In this document: piece after piece, positions 23,165 to 34,800 of the stretch | How the letters are laid out: each line of letters begins with the position of its first letter | Position numbering within the stretch: position 1 is the stretch's first letter | The notes under the pieces: generated by a model | What the model saw: only the letters and a program-made list of their open reading frames with translations | What the model was told of the DNA's origin: nothing | Database searches by the model: none | Translations under genes and position numbers: made by a program | DNA from: Volvox africanus | Taxonomy: Eukaryota; Chlorophyta; Chlorophyceae; Chlamydomonadales; Volvocaceae | Assembly: GCA_030268105.1 (NCBI GenBank) | Contig: BSDZ01000010.1 | Coordinates: forward strand, 2,332,001-2,396,000 | Reading direction: 5' to 3' | Length of the DNA: 64,000 nucleotides

Positions 23165-24482
23165 CTGAAGACCTCACATGCTTCACATAGGCACACATCA
23201 GCACACATCTAAGAAGCAGGCCCAGAACAAGGCTCCGGTAGACAGGTTAGAGGACACGTTCTACACTGGGGTAACCATACATATCTGATGGTTATACACC
23301 TATAAACTCAGGCCAACCAAAGGCCTGCCGATTGTCCTCATGTTTTTTCTACCAAGTATGCAACCCCCAATACATTTGCACTCCCCATTATAACTCGGAC
23401 ACTTGCAACTCCCTGCAAGCAGCTTGTCCAACAGTTGAAATTCCCTGCAACCACTGCTACCCCAACTGCCACTAGGGTTTGAACAGCAACATGTGTGCAT
23501 AGTGCGTCTTCTCAACAGATGACTGACAAGGCCCAAATCTCATACCAGGTTTGTGAGTTTAACAATTACGAAGCCAGAAACTGTGAGGGGTATTACTATG
23601 CAACATTCAAAGCCATACATGTTCAGGCCAGTGGAGGTAGTGTGGACAATGTGGGCAGGTGCGGGCAATGTGGGCGGTGGGGCTGATGCAGGTGGTGGAG
23701 GCTTCTGCAAATCTAACGGCACATTTAGTGCGACTAATTACTTCAGCCTGCTTTAAGGATTCTTCGTTTCGTAGAGGGGCGTTTGAGGCATAGCTCCTCC
23801 TTACAGCCGCTAGACAACTATGGCCCGTGAACAGAGATGTTTTGGGGAGATGGATGATGTAAAGCCATCAGACGCTAAGTGTAGTTAGACTTAGGAGGAA
23901 GCGTACCTTATAGATAACGCCAGCCGGAAATGCCTGGTTCCGAGGAAGCTACCCCTGGAATAAGCGTTAACACAGCTTCGTCACACCGGTCGGTGAACCT
24001 ATGGTGACCTTGATAAGTATATAATCAAAATGGAAACGTACAAAACACTCGAAATAAAAAACTGTGCCGCTGTTTACATCTTGCATACAAGCGGCGATCG
24101 TATTTATTTAGCGACACAAGTTGTGAGACCAGTTTACTTAATTATCTTATTTGGTGCAGCATGCTGCCTCTAACATATTAAAACAGGTCTCGTCAGCAGA
24201 ATGTCTCGCACATTTAAACCTCGGCCTATTTGGTATCAATAATCATTACATTGCTGATTTAATACATGCTTCTTAAGATTCAATCTATAAGATATGCCTG
24301 CAGAGCCGCGAGGGCCTATGACGTTAAGTATGTTGTTTTGGATGACATGTTACGCTGGGCCATCGGCCAACAAGCGGTACCTTCCTCGTTCAAGCTAGGA
24401 CTCTTGAAATGGTGGCACCAAGACCAGGCTTGCGACGTGACCGCTCACCTCTCCGTTGGAAGAGCGCAGGGCCTAAGCTGAG

Positions 24483-24838
24483 CTAACTTAGTTGTATGAC
24501 ACAGATAACAGAGCTGACTGGTGATTGTATTGCCTCAGAAAGTTTATCCCAAACTCAAAGGTGACTATTTGCACCTCCGCCACGCACAGCTGTTCACAGT
24601 CCACTCCAAGCGTGCATACTACACTTATGTAGTATACATACGCCCCCATGGCGACCATGTCATTGGCATAATTTTGCACGTGACCGTGCTGTGGAGGGTG
24701 CAGAGGGCGGGAGGGTTGAGAGTGCATGGGCTTCTGAGCGTGCCAGTGGCACTACAGAGTGCAAATCTGCCAGCGGGAGAGGATCTGATACAGACACCAA
24801 AGCCAAGGTGACGATACTCCAGCCTCCTTCGTAGGACG
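24483..24838 (-). pseudogene. Frameshifted copy of the 3' end of the coiled-coil gene
   Basis: This segment aligns by eye along its length to 10893-11262, the final part of the last exon plus a few bases of 3' UTR, in the same orientation. Shared blocks include CTGACTGGTGATTGTATTG, GCACGTGACCGTGCTGTGGA and CCAGCCTCC. Read on the minus strand, it ends FLRQYNHQSALLSVSYN then stop, against SLEQYNHQSALSSVLYN then stop in the intact gene. Farther upstream the likeness moves to another frame (HALSTLPPSAP against DALRTLPHLHL), so there is at least one frameshift. No other exon of the gene is present nearby. It is best read as a partial duplication that has decayed. Confidence 0.75.
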
Positions 24839-24839
24839 A

Positions 24840-24890
24840 GCTAGACACCACGAATCAATCTTTCAGCTCAACCACGCTTAACAGACCTTG
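24840..24890 (+). repeat. Dispersed repeat of about 52 bp, copy 2
   Basis: Same-orientation partner of 23111-23164; it abuts the right edge of the coiled-coil gene relic. It ends GCTTAACAGACCTTG like copy 1. Confidence 0.55.
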
Positions 24891-25235
24891 TTACTGTCAG
24901 TCCGCCTGTCCCCAACAGTACCCAATCTAGACCACATTTGGGCCACCAATCACAGAACCTTGCTTCTGAGCCTTCTGCCATGAGTTCTTGCAAAGGCACA
25001 GGGCTCACATAGACTGGTTTGTGGGTGTTAGAGGACCTTACCCGGTTGCTGAGCCTCATGGAACGTACGTCTGTGGCCAGATATTTCGTACGTTTTCCGG
25101 TATCGTGATCTCTTCTCGCTATTCCTGTTGCTTTAAGCAAGAGAATCCTGGGAGAGTATACGTGACTATACCGGTTGTGCAGCTGTCAGGAGGATGTCTA
25201 CATGCAGTTTTGGCAGCATCTGGACGCGGGTAAAA

Positions 25236-25375
25236 AGGGGGGTCTAAAGTATGCAGATGCGGTTTGGTCAGTATGTAGATGCGGCTAGGGAAGTACCTAG
25301 ATCCGGTGCGTAAAACAGGGGGGGTCCAACGTATCTGATGCGGCTAGGAACGTACATAGACGCCACTGCAAGCTA
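25236..25375. repeat. Degenerate tandem repeat, about 25-35 bp unit
   Basis: Four or more diverged units built around GTA-N-GTAGATGCGGCTAGG, separated by G-runs. Lies about 0.5 kb upstream of the DDT-domain gene start. Confidence 0.55.
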
Positions 25376-25891
25376 GATGGTAGCCAGGTAACCCCCCTCC
25401 AGATGCGAGATGCGCGAGTTTGTGATATCCTCCGAGATGGCTGGTGCTGGTGTGCTGCCTGGTGCTACCGAGCCCTACATCACAAAGATCGCATAAAGCT
25501 ACATCACAACGAGCAAAGCGACCAAAGGTATCTCTCGGTCCATTAGAGATCCGTGCTGCGACATTTCTTGTGCCCGGAGCCTCGAACCCCGGAGTGGGTT
25601 CTTTTCTGTTATGTTCTGTTGTAAAAGTATGTGTTTGGCATCTTGCGATCAGCAAGAGCGGCGTGCATTGGATAAATTACATGGTTACCTTATTCAATCT
25701 TATCGCCTTTCGAAGGGCATATGCAGCCTGGGTCAAAGACCCTAGATAACTGACGGCCTTGTCAGTTGACTCACGCTGGACAGGCATTTTGCCAGCGTAA
25801 TGACTGAAAATATGACTTTAAAACATTTTAGGATATTATGTGATGCCGCTTGACGCGACTGTACCGTAGCAACCTGGGTTACTTGCATGAA

Positions 25892-28800
25892 ATGGCCAGA
25901 GGGAGGAAAACGACCCAGGTGACCCAATCTGAAGACCAGGACGGTGATTCTATTGATAAGCTGAAATCAAATAGCGACAGTGACGACAATGACAGCGGTT
26001 TGTGTAGTAACTCGTGGAGGTCGAACACACTGGCGAGCAGCATGTCTCCGAAGGCCTCGGGCCGTTCCTCCCAGGAGAGCGACGAAGGAGTATCTCAGAC
26101 CTCTGAATCCGATGAGACACCGCAGCCGCAAACCGAGGAAGAGGCGACGGAAGCGTTGCGGAGCTGCTGGCAGTTCGCTAGCGTTGTACAGTGCGCGCGG
26201 GTGTTTGCAAAGCCGTTACAGCTGAAGCCATTTTCCGCTGACCAGCTGGAGAGTTCAATCTTGAAGCCTGAGGAAAGCCAGAGCTTTCTCGCAGAGCTGG
26301 TGTTCAAGGTGAGGTGGTGACCCCGGGGCCGCTACATCATGGTTCAGAAGCGCCCACCATTGCCAGAACTGTTGGCGGTGACTAGGAGCAATCCCAAAGA
26401 TCCTAAGCTTTCAGCGCGGGGACGGTGACATTTCGCATAGCTGCATGCTGCGCTATCCATGTACGAAGCCCCAGGGCGGGTACTCATGAAAACGAAGTGT
26501 ATGGTGCTTGCCTCTTCAGGATGCAAACCGCTGCCCCAAAGCCAGTATCAGTCAGATGGTGGTGCTCGTGCTGGAAAGCTCTCGGTGGTAGAGGACTCTG
26601 GTTTTGTAATGCTTGTTGTTTTGTGATACGTGCAAATTAGTTAGCTAGGCAACCGCTGCAACGTCATCATAGAGAGAGACTCCACCCTATATGTGTAGAA
26701 ACGCAGATCTCATCAAATACCGCCACCGCCGCGCATGCCTTGCGTGGTCTCACCTCCCATCCCGCCGACGTCATCGTCGCCGTTGCTCTAACCTAGGCCG
26801 CAGCGACCACACCCTGGGTTCATGTAACACCATGCTGCCCATTCTTATCGATTGATCCCCGCATTCATTTCCTCTGGCTTAATCCCCTTTGGCCACACAT
26901 CTGTTCGAAACGATTGTGCTTTGTAGCTCCTAAGGCCTGACGCCGATGCCCCATACGTGGAGTGTGAAGCTGCACGCCAGTGGCAGGCAATGCTCCACGA
27001 CAAGCTGCACCGCCAGTGGCGAAACTACTTCCCACGGAACCTGCTCTCCAGAAGGGGCTTCCTGGAGCTCACAGCGCTACAGCGGGTGCGACTCCCGGGG
27101 AGGCAAGGGTTTTGCTTGTGCTTAGGGATTGTGATGAGTCGTCCGGGGCAGTGTTAGCTCATGTCCAGGTGACCATTGGTCATTTTTGACTTTTTGACCT
27201 TTTTCAACCGCTTCCTGGTTCAGTTCTCAAAGCCCACGTAATTTTGCCGCACCATTGTCAGCTGCTCCGCTGCAACTCCCCACGCTTGTCCGCAGGTGCA
27301 TTTGTTGTATGCACTGTGTGAATGGCGGGTGCACGAGTGTCCCGCGGTCAGGGAGGTCATTCGCAGCTTGGTGAGTTCAGGGGCGGAATTCGGGCGGCCA
27401 GCCTTATTGGGGGACAGGCCAGAGGTGTTGACAGGGCTGGGCAGCGGACGATTGGGAGTCGAGAGGCATGCATGCATGGGGTCTGTAGGTCGGCAGCTCC
27501 TTCTGATGCAGCAGCCATATTGCGAGGGGCTATCTCGCATGGATGTCGTTTCGTAGGTCCCCACTTCCTTGCTTGGTCTAGAGGGAGCAGAATGATTTGC
27601 ACCTCGCATTCCCTGTGTGTGGTCGCGTCGCGTTGCACCTCTTTTTGCCGACTTGGCGATATCGTCAACACGATGGCACGCAATCCCTTGCCTTGCCTAT
27701 TGCCGTGGCTGATCCGGTTGCGGCGCGCGTAGGCGGACGACCCGGACACGGATGGGCCGCTGCGGCAGCGGCCCATCGGAGAGGATTCCCGTGGTCGCCG
27801 GTACTACTTCTTTAGCGGCACTGGTTTTGAAGATTCCTTCCTGTTCAGGTAATGGATCAGGTTTACAGAGGTAATAATGTCAGGACAACCCACCAGCCGT
27901 ACAACAGCTTATACGTCATTTCTTTTGGGCCAGTTGGCGCTCTCTTAAATACGCAGTGCCGTCAGACAGGGAATTCATGGATCAGTACTGCTTGCAGTAT
28001 ATTTGGTGGTCGACACGATCTGTTGAAGATCGTGGCAAGCAACCCTGATGCACCCGGTCGCCCTCGATGTGGACGTGACTGGCCATGGCCCGGCACTCTC
28101 CGTCGGCGCAGGGAGACGCCGCCAAGGGCAGCGGGCAAGGGCGGTCGGGACGCATCAGCTGAGGCTGATGCGGCAGAGTGGTGCACGGAGTGCACAACGT
28201 TAGAGGAGGTGCGGGATCTGTCTCACCGCATGGGCACCTCACGCAATCGCAACGAGCGGGCGCTCCATGCAGCACTCGAGGAGGTGAGCACGGAAGGGAG
28301 GCGTGCAGCGGGCATGGCAGTGGGAGGGGTGGACGGGAGGGAGAAAGGATAAGGGGACTGGGCTGTGCTGGGCTGGGAAGTGCCGCATTATGCGACACAC
28401 AACACCGACTTCCCTCCGTGCAGGGCTTCATGGAAGAAGGGAAGCGGGAGTATGTGTCTGCAGCAGGCGCTTGAGGTGGCGATGCCGGCAGACTTCTGCA
28501 AGTCGCCGGAGTGGCTGGATACGAAAACGTGGGATGGAAAAGTGGGAGCTGCGAATGGGAAGATAGCAGGCCCAGTCACCGAAATCCACCGAAAACGGGC
28601 ACAGCACACTTTCCGAAAAGCTGTGAAGCCCTTTTAGCTGACTACTGAAAAGCGAGCGTGACACCGCCACACTACCACATCACACATATAAACGTCTGGC
28701 GGCTTGCCAGAGGTCCCGCCTGAACTCCAGAGCTACACCAACCAACCCATCCTATCGATCCTCCCCCCATTCTTCCCCACAGATTTTGCCCAAACTAACT

Positions 28801-31800
28801 GCTAGCGTGGAGGCGCGGAGGAAGGCAGAAGAGCGCGCGGTGCTGTACGAGTCGATGCCGAAGAAGCGCTCTGACCGGCTGCATAACTTACAGAAGAAGA
28901 AGGAAGAGGAAGATGCGGCTAAGAAGGTTGGTTAGGTCTTTAATGTGTTGCGGATGCCCTACAGCTGGACTGGCTGGTGCGGGGTTGGCCCCAAGACTTG
29001 ACCTGACCCATGCTATACGGCGTCCGTCCCCCTGGAGAGGCAGCCTCCTGAGCTTTCAGCCGGCCCACAGGTGGCCTCCGAGTTCCGTGCGTGTGGGCTT
29101 CCATATGCCTTTGGGGCCTTTTCCTTGGGCGGCGCGGTGCACCTGCGATAATGCACCTCCTTGCCTTCGCATCTGGCTCCCCACTGTTTTATTGTACGCT
29201 GTCTCTCCTGCATGTTATGATGTCCTCTTCATGAGCTGCATGCGTTGGGAAAACGCTCACTGGCCACTGTATCCATGCCCAGCTGCATCTCTCTAATCTC
29301 TCCACGCTTCTGCATCCCTTTCTGTTTTCTTTTCCGGGTCCGCATTTCTCACTTTCCCTCTCGCAATGTTGGGTCAATCCCACTGTCACTGACCTGCCGC
29401 CCGATGCGACCCAGGCCCGCACCGCGGAGGAGAAGCGGAAACGTGAGGACGAGGCCAAAGAGCGCGAGCGTAGACGCAAGGAAATGGAGAAGGAAGAGCG
29501 GGTAGGTAACCATGTATACAGTCCCAATGGCAAGGGGCAAGGCTGCTGCCGCAGTGGCTTGTCCTGGGAAACGTGGTGGGTGGCACTGACCGAGAAATCC
29601 GCAGCCTTGCCGGATCCATTGCTGCTACCCGGTTTATTTGGTGCCATCGAACTTTGTTCATATGTTTACTTGGCCTTTACTCGGTCACTTGAGTGGCATA
29701 TGTCGCGGAGAAATGTAAGGCAACGAGGTAGCTGTCTCGCGTTCGATAGGACGGGAGAGATCTGGCAGTCCTCGTCCGCGACTCCAAGTGTCCATGTTTG
29801 GTTCTCCCATGTTGGGTTCCTGAGGAGGACTCTCAGGGGCTCCCAAGTGGTCTGGTAATGTGCGGTGAGGGAGGACCGTTCCCGCTCGGGCCAGGTACAC
29901 TGGTGGAGATTTTTAGAATTACAGGCTAGACCGGCAAGACCAGACATGACCGGTCCGATTGCGCATGAATCGGTGGGCTTGTCGATTGCAATGCGCCCCG
30001 TCTTTCTGCGGCTGTGGGTTTCTAAGCCCGGTTACAATTTTTATAATAACTGCTCCATACCACACACGCGCGCACATGGGCGTACCGCACATATACGCAC
30101 ACGCTCGAGCGCACGCAAGGACATACGCATGTAATCATGGACATGCCGTACCTATGCCTATGTTTGTCCATGATGATTTCAAATGCATCGGCGAATCTAA
30201 TATTTCGCCGCACGCCGCGTAGCTCAAGGAGATGGAAGCCGCCCGGCGCAAGTTCCTGGGCCTAGCGGCGTCCCCGCCGGTGGGTCCATCACGGGAGGAG
30301 CGCATGCGGCTGCGAGAGGAGCGACGTGGCTCTGAGGAGCCGCTGCGGGTGAGGTTGAGGGCAAGGGTGGCATTGCTTCCCTTGACGTGGTTGTAGTGGT
30401 TGCTAGCAGCGCGGAAGCTGGCCCACACATCTGCTTAATATATAATATAATATATATAAAATATAAATATAAATTAAAATAATATTTTATTAAATATAAT
30501 GTAAATAATATAATATAATAATTAATTAATATATATTTATGATAATATATTATCATAGCTCTGTGCATAAGCGTTGAGTACGTGGGCAACATAAGCCCAT
30601 GGGCTATTACGGACCATCTGGGCGCAGCTACCCTCTTAGGCGTGGTGTGCCGAGGTTCCCAGTCCAGGCCGTTTGGGCCTGGGGCAATCCAGCGTTCAGC
30701 TTCTAAGGCCAGGGGTCTGGGAGGGCATATTGACGAGAATTAGATAAGCTGGGATGTGCGGCGGGTGTTCCATGACGGTTTGGAAGTGTCCGCCTCTCCA
30801 CTGGCGCCTTTACGCCGTATCAGGGCTAAGGTTCGCGGTTTGGGCCACGGCATCACCGTGCTCCGCGCCCAACCCTGACTGCTGATGCTGCTGGTCGCAG
30901 TCCGCCTCCAGGGAGCACGTGGGGCCCAGGTCCGGTGCTGGTGGAGCCGAGGTGACGGGCGAGGAAAGGCGCGGCGGCCTAGAGGCGGCCGGCTCAGGAG
31001 CAGCCAGAGGGGTCGGGGGCCGCGACAGCGACGGCGGAAAGCAGCAGCAACGTGACGACAAAGAAGCTGACGGCAGAGGGCAGAAGACCCCGGAGGGGGG
31101 AAACGTCGGGGCCGGGGGCACGGCACTGAACGGTGTAAGGATGTCCCGCAGTGGCAGGCTGGTGCGCAGGCCACGTGGCTTCGATTCAGACGGGGATGAG
31201 ACCCAGCACGCACCGAGACATCGACCGTTTGCACAGGAGAACCCCCCTGGAGCTTCGAACGATGAGGGGCCCCGGCAAGGTCTTATCCAGCGGTCACCAG
31301 CTCAGGATCCACGTAGAGCATCGAAGCGCATTAAGACGGAGCCGGCAGGGACAGCAACGCTCGGGCCCGACGTGGTGGCGCCGCTGCTGCCAGATGTCTC
31401 GATGTCGGAACTGCCCTTGCGAGCCCCGGCGGCAAAACCGCTGCTTCCTGAGCTTTCTGTGGAGCCCATGCCCCGTGGGCCTTCCTCAGTAATGTTACCA
31501 CCCATGTCGTCTTCAGTAGAGCCGGTTTCGGCAGAGCCGGTTTCGGCAGAGCCGGTTCCGGTAGAGCCGGTTTCGGTAGAGCCGGTTTCGACAGAGCCAG
31601 TTTCAGCAGAGCCGGTTTCGGTAGAGCCGGTTTCGACAGAGCCGGTTTCGGTAGAGCCGGTTTCGACAGAGCCAGTTTCGGCAGAGCCAGTCCTAGTGGC
31701 GAAGAAGTTATCGCCAGTACGGAAGCGGTCGCGGTATGAACACGGGGAGGGCTGGTCGCCTGTCGGTGCAGCGGTGACACGGGGCGTGCGGACCGCGGAC

Positions 31801-34800
31801 TTTTTCCGGCCTAGGATCAGGATTGGCGTGTTGAATCAGGTGAGTGACAGGATTTATTTTGAGGAGAAGACAAAAGTGCTGTAGTATAAACCATCTTGAT
31901 ACGCAAAACGAAAAGGTGCGCTGCCCAGTAAATCGGGATGGCAGGCTGGCCGGAGTTAAACATCAGAAGTCGCTATACGGAAGAAAACGTGAGAAGCTCA
32001 AACATTCTAAACATGCACATTTCCGCGGGGTCTGGCACTGGATTGGCGGACGGACCCTGCCACCACCGTGGCCGCGCACACAGGTGGCCTGCGGGAACAC
32101 TGCCGACCTGCCGTATTACGTGGCGGGGGCCGCCAAGAGGATGGCCGAGGAAGACCGCCGAGCCGCCGCCAGGATGCGTGTGCGCGAGTCCCAGTCGCTG
32201 GACTACCCGGCGCCGCCGCCGTCGCCACCCTACGAGGCATCATTGCCGCCATCGCAGCTGCTGCTGCTGCAGCAGCAGCAACAGCAGCAGCAGCTTCCGC
32301 CGCCGCCGCTGTCCTCTACGCGCTTGTATGAGCTGGCGTTGAAGGCAGCCGCGGGGTCACGTCACGCGGCGGCGTGGCTTGCGCTCCCACAGCCGCCGCC
32401 CTCTGGTCCTGCCGATCCCTCCGCTGGATCGGCCGATGATGAGAGCCGGGAAGGTCAGCCGGAGCATCCGTGCGTTCCGGGGCGGCCGCGGCGGCCTTGC
32501 AAGCCGTCCCGGAGAGCCATGTCGGCCGATGATGACATGGATGATGATTGGGAGGGTGGCGGTGGCGGCCGCGGTGGGAGAGGCGGTCGGCGCTCAGCGG
32601 CGTTTGCAGGACTGACGGGGACGGCGGGCAGTACGCAGCAGCATCCGCACGGCGCGTGTCTGCCAGGGCACGGACAGGAGCACGGACAGGAGACGGCCGA
32701 GTCCGATGTTGCACCTGCCGGCACCTCCAAGATGCTACAGCGGATAGCACCTCTAATGCAGCAGCAAGAGCACTCATCGTCTTCATTGTTGCCCAGGGGC
32801 GGTGTAATTGGCGCGAACATTGAGCCTGCACCCGCGAAGGCGTTGGTACCGCGGCCAGTCAAGCGCAGCTTGCAGACAATAGGCACGCAAGCAGAGTCTC
32901 AGCGCCCCGAGGCGGCTGCTACAATCCCGCCGCCGCCGCCGCAGGGAGCTGCAGCTGCAACGGCAGCGGCAGTGTCAACACCATCTGCTGCGATGTTTCA
33001 GATGGTGAGTGGTGCATGGGGAGGTCACAGCGGAAATCGTGTGAGGCATGCTCGTTGTCAAAGCGGATCATTGATCAATCCACATCATCCTTCTGGTGAT
33101 GTTTTTGCGTATGATTTTATATCGATGCAGCTGCTGGAGCGGATGCCAGCGGCGCAACGACAACAGGTGCTCAGCCTGCCTCCGCCGCAGCAAGTACAGA
33201 TCCTCCTGGGCCTCATGCAGCACGCCCTGTTCCAACAGCAGCAGCTGCTGATACAACAACTACAGCAACAGCAGCAACAGCAGCAACAGCAGCAACAGCA
33301 ACAACAACAGGAAAAGGAACAGGAAGAAGAGCAGCAGCAGCAACAACAACAACAAGAACAAGAACAGCAACAACAACAAAGGACGTCTGTGGCGCAGGAA
33401 GCTAGACAAGCACCTGGCCCAGTCACCGACCCGGATGCTCAGTGCTCAGGAGCAGCAGGCTCCAACAACCTGGCGACGCCTCCAGTGCCCGCATCGTCAC
33501 CCAAGCTGCAGCAGCCAATTGATACAGCACACGGATTGCACGATCCGGGGGCGAGATGTCAGGGCCTCAAGCAGCCGGACGCGTTTACGGACCTGGGGAC
33601 GGTCTCTGGGACGCAGCCTTCCAAGGCGCAACCTGAGGCGGAGGAGCAGAAAGGGTCGATAGTGGCAGCCGCGACCGAAGTGGAACAGCAGCAGCAACAG
33701 CAGTCACATGTGGACACGCTTCGGCCGCAGCAGGAGGCAGAGGACCAAATGGAAGGCCGGGAAATGGGCCCCCTGCAGGAGCTGCCCCCTCCTTCACAGG
33801 CAGACGCTTGCGCGCTGCAGGAGGCATTGCCGGCGCCGCAGCTGAAAGGGCCCTCTGCACCGGAGCACGAGGTGCAAGCAGCAGTGCAGCTTTCTGAACT
33901 TAGCGCAGACGCGAGGCCGGCGCTGACGGCGGAACCGACCCATGTAGGCGAGCAGGGGACGCTTCCTGACGAGGCGGGGGCGGCAACAGTACAGGTGGTG
34001 GAGACGGTGGAGGTACCCGAATCGCCCAGGCGCCAGAGCAGTGGAAGTGATCTGCAGCAGCCCACGTTGGCGGTGCATACTCGACAGGTGGTCCAGCTGA
34101 CTGCGTCGGCTCCGCTTCCGCCTGCAGTGCCGCAAGAGGTGCTGCTGCCTTCGGCGGATGTGCAGGATCCGTCGCCTGCTGCGGGTCAGCATGTTACAGT
34201 GCCGCAGGTTTTAACGGATCCAGGATTGCGGCTGGGGCTATGTCCCACAGCTACGGAGGTCCCAGCCGTGGCGCATACCCAAATCGCACCAGCATCAGTA
34301 TGGGATCCGACGCCACATCATGACGCGGCGCAAGCGGTGGCATCAGGACGGGAACCTCTGGCGCAGCTGCAGGACGCCATGGCAGGCAGTATGAATCAAC
34401 CGCAGCACCAGCTGACGGACGTGCGATTAGTTGAAGTGTCTGCATCAGAACAAATGCTGCAGCAGACCCTGGTTCTGCCGACACCCACGGGTGTGGATGA
34501 TGCCTCTGGGCAGCGTCAGGTCCTGGGGTTGGAGCCCATGCCATTACCGGCGTCAGTGGCCCTGTCGGAACAAAAGCAGGTGCCGGTTTCGGAGCACAGA
34601 CACGAACAAATGCCGGTATGGCTCCAGGCAGCAACCGGGGAGCAACCACATTTCTCTCTGGAAGCTGCATCAAACGTGGTGGTGCCGACATCGACATCGG
34701 CATCATCGCTGGCGCCGCAGCCTCCAATTCAGGAAGCTCGAACACTGGAGCAGCTGCAGGCGGCTCAGGCTCAGGCGGCCGCCCATGCCCATGCGGCGGC

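Larger units (their letters stand above)
22242..25891. other. Divergent intergenic region with relics and repeats
   Basis: Lies between the start codons of the BAT2-like (-) and DDT-domain (+) genes, so both promoters must be here. It is more A/T-rich than the exons. It contains several protein-like but unresolved open frames (22534-23740), a frameshifted copy of the 3' end of the coiled-coil gene (24483-24838), a repeated segment of about 52 bp, and a degenerate tandem repeat near 25.3 kb. Confidence 0.5.

Noticed and set aside
25560..25600. tRNA-like T-arm (GGGTTCGAGG on the minus strand)
   Set aside because: A T-loop-like stem exists, but no matching acceptor stem, D-arm or anticodon arm was found at the right distance.
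33559..34065. Minus-strand Ser/Cys-rich frame
   Set aside because: Antisense of the same DDT-gene exon; CAG/CAA repeats read backwards give C, S and L runs.
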